This document shows positions 44,225 through 48,149 of a stretch of 48,149 nucleotides of DNA, one piece after another. Both the position numbers and the translations under genes were made by a program. The notes under the pieces are model-generated. The model did not search any database. It was not told the origin of the DNA and saw only the letters and a list, made by a program, of their open reading frames with translations. The stretch lies in the NCBI GenBank assembly GCA_026692905.1, contig JAPLNL010000023.1, positions 1-48,149 of the forward strand, written 5' to 3'. This DNA is from Planctomycetota bacterium. GTDB taxonomy: Bacteria; Planctomycetota; Planctomycetia; Pirellulales; Pirellulaceae. Position 1 is the stretch's first letter. Every line of letters begins with the position of its first letter.

Positions 44225-45655
44225 CTAGTTACTACTGATGGTTAATGAACGCTGGTATACGTTAATTACATGTGGAACGAGTGTCGCAACAGTGCTTGGA
44301 AACGTGGGGATAATGAATCCCGGCGCCTTGGATAATCTCTCACGGAACGAATCCAATTCGCTAATGGTCCATCCCCAAGGCTTTCCTGCGAGTCGAATCT
44401 GGCTGGTAACAATGAGGTTTCCCAATGGGCCAACAGACTCGACCTGATCGGAAATGCTGATAACGCGATACCAAGCATGATTCTGTCTCCTACCGATCCA
44501 ACCATTGACCGCTTCAACGACGATTTTGTCTCGTGACAGCATGAGCCAATCGCCAACCTTCGTCTTCAAACCAACTGCTGCATCGACAGCCAAATTGACA
44601 TCGAACGTGCTCGAACTAGACGCCTCTGCAGGCACCGGAAAAGAAACGGCCGCAAGCCTCTCGCTCGACGCAGGAACTCGGGCAGCGTTAAATGCGTTGT
44701 AGGCTGCCGCATCGGCAAACACGAGTTCTTTCGTATCTCTCTTTGCAAAAACGACGATCGACAAATCGTAGCTCTCTGGAACAAATGGTAACGTCAAGCT
44801 TGGGAAGGTAGAGACCTCTACGATTGGCGACTCGTCGGAAGGAACGATCGTTGCTAACCAAGTCCCCGTGGCTCCTACACTTCCTCCCTGTGGCGACGAT
44901 AGCAACTCCCCATTGAGCATGGAACTGCGGAAAGAACGGAGGGGCGGGCTGCTCCTGTCGCGATCAGGTTTTACGGGAGTGATGTCTCCACCGTTTATCA
45001 TTGCCAGGGATCGGGAAGCACCGCTTCGCAGCCACCCATTGTTACCATTCGCATCGGCCCCAACCGGATCACGCAACGAGATTCTCAATAGTCTTGGCGT
45101 GCTTAAGGTCGCTCCAGTGCCAAACGGATCGAAGTTGGCTGGATAAACCTCATGGTAGAATGGAAATCGCGTCCTTCGATAATTCCCCCAACTGCGGTCA
45201 GTTATTAGCTTGGGATTCGTTGGATAACGAATCTGATTTCCCCAAAATTCAGGATCCATACAAAACCCTGTACCAAGAACCGCGTTGGCAAGCTCGTATT
45301 CTTGTTGAATTGTCGGCGTTGTGGGTCGAACTTCGGCATAAAGTGTACTATACAGCCGTTCAATAGAAACGAAGAAAGTCGAAGCCGAATCCGTCGAATT
45401 CGCTGTACCATCGTCAACGACTTGCCACGGTGTATTCAACGTCGGTTTCAATACCTGATTCGAGTTCGCAAACTCAATCAGGTTATCGCCCGTTGTGAGT
45501 GTCTGCACGATCTGGTAACTATCTGCTGCTTGGCGACCTGCAAACGGGATCATCGCCGCGATGCCAACAAGACCAATCAACATGATTGCCATCGCAAACA
45601 AGCACTCAAGTACAGTTAACCCAAATCGGCGATTATGAATATTGTGTTGCGTCAT
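44225..45655 (-). CDS. GspI/PilV-like pseudopilin, oversized
   Basis: A 476-residue protein from the ATG at 45655; a GTG at 45667 lies in the same frame and overlaps the preceding stop codon. The prepilin signal is NRRFG followed by LTVLECLFAMAIMLIGLVGIAAMI, with Glu at +5, and it most resembles PilV/GspI. The remaining ~430 residues are an extracytoplasmic domain of unknown fold; GspI is usually ~125 residues. It is translationally close to the GspH-like gene and lies 62 bp before the GspK-like gene. Confidence 0.83.
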   Translation of the reverse strand: MTQHNIHNRRFGLTVLECLFAMAIMLIGLVGIAAMIPFAGRQAADSYQIVQTLTTGDNLIEFANSNQVLKPTLNTPWQVVDDGTANSTDSASTFFVSIERLYSTLYAEVRPTTPTIQQEYELANAVLGTGFCMDPEFWGNQIRYPTNPKLITDRSWGNYRRTRFPFYHEVYPANFDPFGTGATLSTPRLLRISLRDPVGADANGNNGWLRSGASRSLAMINGGDITPVKPDRDRSSPPLRSFRSSMLNGELLSSPQGGSVGATGTWLATIVPSDESPIVEVSTFPSLTLPFVPESYDLSIVVFAKRDTKELVFADAAAYNAFNAARVPASSERLAAVSFPVPAEASSSSTFDVNLAVDAAVGLKTKVGDWLMLSRDKIVVEAVNGWIGRRQNHAWYRVISISDQVESVGPLGNLIVTSQIRLAGKPWGWTISELDSFRERLSKAPGFIIPTFPSTVATLVPHVINVYQRSLTISSN

Positions 45656-45663
45656 AATGATTC

Positions 45664-46992
45664 TCACTGACCTGAGAGGGGAATTCCATAAGTACCTTGA
45701 CGTGTCAACTCAAGTAAGGCGCCAACGCTTGCAGATGTTGGAATCCCTTGGGTCGCGGGAGCAACGCTAATCGCCCCCGATTTCGGCGATAAACGCACGA
45801 TGTAGGTACTTGGATCAATAATGTTTTGGGCAATCGACGTATCAATAGCGGCTGGTTTGATGACGTCAAAATACGCAGGGATCGCGACCACTTGATCAAT
45901 TTTGCCGACGTGAAGGAAAAAATCGTCTGCAGTTTCCACAGGCACGATAACGCTGCTTGCTACGGCATTAGCCATGACGCGAGAGAGCCCACCATCGGGA
46001 CCGAATACAACGTAAACTGGCCTTAGCTCGGAGGCATTGGGCACAGTGGTTGTCGTATATAACCAAGCAGAACTAAATCGCATTCGCTGATCTCGGCCAG
46101 CGATATTTCCCCTGGTCGAAAAGCCACTCAACGACAGGTCGACGCACGTCCCTTTGGGGAGTTGTACAGCAGGCCCGTTGATGGGACGCAATTTCGGAAA
46201 TATTACAAAGCTTGATAGCATCATAGGCGGATTCGCCAAAATTTCATTTGAGGGAATCGCTTGTTCCAACGAGGACAGCACACCCGAACTGCTAATTGTC
46301 GTAAACCAAAGTACGTCATTTGTTACATCGATACTCGTTTCGACAATGAGATGCCTTGTTGTCGACTTATTAAAACTGACTTCGTTCCCGGCTGTAAAAA
46401 ATGAAGCAAGAACTGGATTCTTCACCGGTCCGTTTATTGTGAAGTAGTTTCTTGCGTCAATCTCAGCAGTCGAAATCGTCGGTTGCTGAATATCTGGTGG
46501 AGGAACATAAGGACTACCCCATGTCACTGGTGCTCTTGCAAAAACAGGCGTCGTCACCCCAAGCGACACATTTGTAACAGGCAATGGTTGCTCGGCCATA
46601 CTCATTCGAATTGACACATTGTAGGGCAGGAAATTCGTATCGAGCGACGGACTACTTGGTAGCGGATCTGTTGCAGTGGCGGATAACAATCGTCCTTTGG
46701 TTTGCGGTGGAAAAACCTTCATGTCAGATTCGTTTATCAAACCGTCAGGATAAATATCAGCAGGCTGAGATGAGAGTCGCTCAAAAACGACTGCAACCGG
46801 AATACCTCTACCCACGGCCCGCGCTCGAGCCGCTTCCAGGAAGTTTCTGACCATCGTCGCGGAACTTGTACTTTTGCGGTCGGTTAACAATGTCTTGACC
46901 GTTGGCAGAACAAGTAAAGCAAGTAAAGAGACAACCGCAAGCACGGTCAAAAGTTCGACTAGCGTTACACCTTTACGACGCAAAAAAATCAT
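45664..46992 (-). CDS. GspH/FimT-like pseudopilin, oversized
   Basis: A 442-residue protein. The short leader MIFLRRKG is followed by VTLVELLTVLAVVSLLALLVLPTVKTLL, a classic class III signal with Glu at +5. The next segment, SSATMVRNFLEAARARAVGRGIPVAVVFE, is typical of GspH/FimT (helix followed by the first strand). GspH/FimT is usually ~170 residues. The ATG overlaps the stop of the upstream gene as ATGA, indicating translational coupling. Confidence 0.87.
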   Translation of the reverse strand: MIFLRRKGVTLVELLTVLAVVSLLALLVLPTVKTLLTDRKSTSSATMVRNFLEAARARAVGRGIPVAVVFERLSSQPADIYPDGLINESDMKVFPPQTKGRLLSATATDPLPSSPSLDTNFLPYNVSIRMSMAEQPLPVTNVSLGVTTPVFARAPVTWGSPYVPPPDIQQPTISTAEIDARNYFTINGPVKNPVLASFFTAGNEVSFNKSTTRHLIVETSIDVTNDVLWFTTISSSGVLSSLEQAIPSNEILANPPMMLSSFVIFPKLRPINGPAVQLPKGTCVDLSLSGFSTRGNIAGRDQRMRFSSAWLYTTTTVPNASELRPVYVVFGPDGGLSRVMANAVASSVIVPVETADDFFLHVGKIDQVVAIPAYFDVIKPAAIDTSIAQNIIDPSTYIVRLSPKSGAISVAPATQGIPTSASVGALLELTRQGTYGIPLSGQ

Positions 46993-48149
46993 AGCGACAC
47001 CGCCGTTCCGTCGAAATTGCTAATATTGTCACCGGCATGCACAGGACCAACCGGAACGCCATTCTCAAAATTGAGATCCGAGGCTGATACCGTTTCACCC
47101 ATTCGGACTCCGGTAACGGTCGGGTCCCGAGGAAACCAAGGGTCGGTAAAGCCCGAAAGTCCGTATTTACTTGGCGACTCGACCCATGGCGCCTCCGCAG
47201 ACGAATACGACGTGACGGATCCATAGGTGCCAACGGCAATTGGAATCGATGCTGGTAGGTTATTTCTATTTATTTCTCGGAATCGAATTCCAAACTTTCC
47301 ATCTAGCCCGGCACTAATTACCAAAGGTGTGAGTCCGATTCCTGGCTTTTGTGCTGGTGTGGGACTTGCAATAGCCCAACCCGGATCCGTTCCCAATCGA
47401 TCGATAGGCTCGGAGTTAACCACCAAGCGACTACTTACGGTTACCAGCGATGGGTCCAACATGTCTGGATAGTATCGAGAGGCTCCGGCAAATCCAGCAG
47501 GCCAGCGTATCCAACGAATTGGAGTTCCAAATGCATCGATGAACTCATTGAGCCCGTCGCGATCCGTATCGCCGATCTCAGATTTACCAAACAGTTCTAT
47601 AGCGCTTGTTCCATTTAGGTCAGAGCCCTCGACTATAAGGTAAAGCAACTCCGCATTTGCATTGAAGTCATCCCAATCATTGCTTTGCGACGCTGGCTTT
47701 GGCACCGGAAGACGATTCATTAGGGCTTTCGTTCTTGCCGTAAATGGTGCCGAAATTCCAAAGCCTGGAATTGGTGAAACGAATGTATTGCCAAGTCCGG
47801 TGGGGATGGTCTTAGGTAAAGAAAAGGGATATGCAGTAAAGCCGAGTTTGGTCTTCCAAAAAGGTGTGTACTTCAAGTCATCGGGATGGTCAGGCATTTC
47901 CATGCGCATCAGATCGCGCAAAGCGAGCAAGCGAGCCCGTTCTTTCAGGGTTACCGCGGACTCCACCGACGGATTCCAAGAAGTAACATTGGGTGGAAGC
48001 GGGAAGGATGAAGTTCGCAAAGCAATCGGAAAATTGACATACTCATCCATTCTTGCATTGAGTACCTCGCTTATTTTCTGAATTGTTGTTCGGGTCTTTT
48101 GCGAGTTTGCTTCCTGCGACGCGCCGCGGTACGCAACAATAAACATACC
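46989..48149 (-). CDS. GspG-like pseudopilin, 5' end outside window
   Basis: At least 385 residues; the N-terminal signal lies beyond the right edge, and the visible part starts within or just after the membrane helix (MFIVAYRGASQEANSQKTRT). Motifs near the C-terminal half, GDTDRDGLNEFIDAFGTPIRWIRWP, match planctomycete GspG-type pilins, where an Asp-rich loop may bind calcium. Its stop overlaps the next start (ATGA). It appears to be the first or an early gene of the minor-pilin operon; GspG is usually ~140 residues. Confidence 0.78.
   Translation of the reverse strand, partial: GMFIVAYRGASQEANSQKTRTTIQKISEVLNARMDEYVNFPIALRTSSFPLPPNVTSWNPSVESAVTLKERARLLALRDLMRMEMPDHPDDLKYTPFWKTKLGFTAYPFSLPKTIPTGLGNTFVSPIPGFGISAPFTARTKALMNRLPVPKPASQSNDWDDFNANAELLYLIVEGSDLNGTSAIELFGKSEIGDTDRDGLNEFIDAFGTPIRWIRWPAGFAGASRYYPDMLDPSLVTVSSRLVVNSEPIDRLGTDPGWAIASPTPAQKPGIGLTPLVISAGLDGKFGIRFREINRNNLPASIPIAVGTYGSVTSYSSAEAPWVESPSKYGLSGFTDPWFPRDPTVTGVRMGETVSASDLNFENGVPVGPVHAGDNISNFDGTAVSL

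Overview
The window looks like chromosomal DNA of a planctomycete, probably Pirellulaceae-like; that placement is inferred from gene content. Marker families include a DUF1549/DUF1553 protein beside a DUF1501 protein, a PQQ-type beta-propeller protein, an acidic single-pass vWA protein, and many intergenic hairpin repeats, including one that reads as GEAPAEP in one frame. No rRNA, tRNA or CRISPR array was recognised.

Layout. 1-2.9 kb: repeats, a secreted protein of unknown function (+) and an ApbE-type flavin transferase (-). 3.3-5.8 kb: a circularly permuted ATP-grasp/alpha-E pair (+). 6.1-13.6 kb: a HIT protein (+), then a four-gene minus-strand operon of a large membrane-anchored protein, an ABC ATPase, a duplicated ABC-2 permease and a HEAT-repeat protein. 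13.8-17.2 kb: a DapA-like aldolase coupled to a TrmH-like RNA methyltransferase, then an FHA-GAF-histidine kinase (+). 17.2-18.6 kb: repeats and a nucleotidyltransferase-like ORF. 18.6-25 kb: TPR-DUF1549-DUF1553, DUF1501 and PhoD genes (+). 25.2-32.5 kb: DinB, SDR (-), OmpA-type lipoprotein, vWA protein and beta-propeller protein, separated by repeats. 33.2-35.9 kb: a LOG-family protein (-), then a Y1 (IS200-like/RAYT-like) transposase embedded in a dense repeat cluster. 35.9-48.1 kb: a minus-strand operon of five type II secretion/type IV pilus-like pseudopilins, all much longer than usual, including a 2048-residue GspK/PilX-like protein. The first gene runs off the right edge.

The most unusual content is of three kinds. 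The first is the oversized pseudopilin operon, ordered G-, H-, I-, K- and J-like. The second is a ~155-190 bp MITE-like element with 14-bp terminal inverted repeats and, in two copies, perfect 9-bp target duplications. The third is a repeat family built of short hairpins with three-base loops, in two halves (called R3 and R4 here) that elsewhere lie close together but at 34.4-35.1 kb flank the Y1 transposase gene. A separate ~21-bp repeat (R1) occurs singly, as inverted pairs, and at 30.9-31.2 kb as a 4x40-bp array facing a 5x30-bp array. Repeats are almost wholly intergenic and mostly lie just 3' of genes.

All family calls come from reading translated sequence and motifs; no database search was run. 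Starts were chosen by codon, ribosome-site and signal-peptide logic and several are uncertain.
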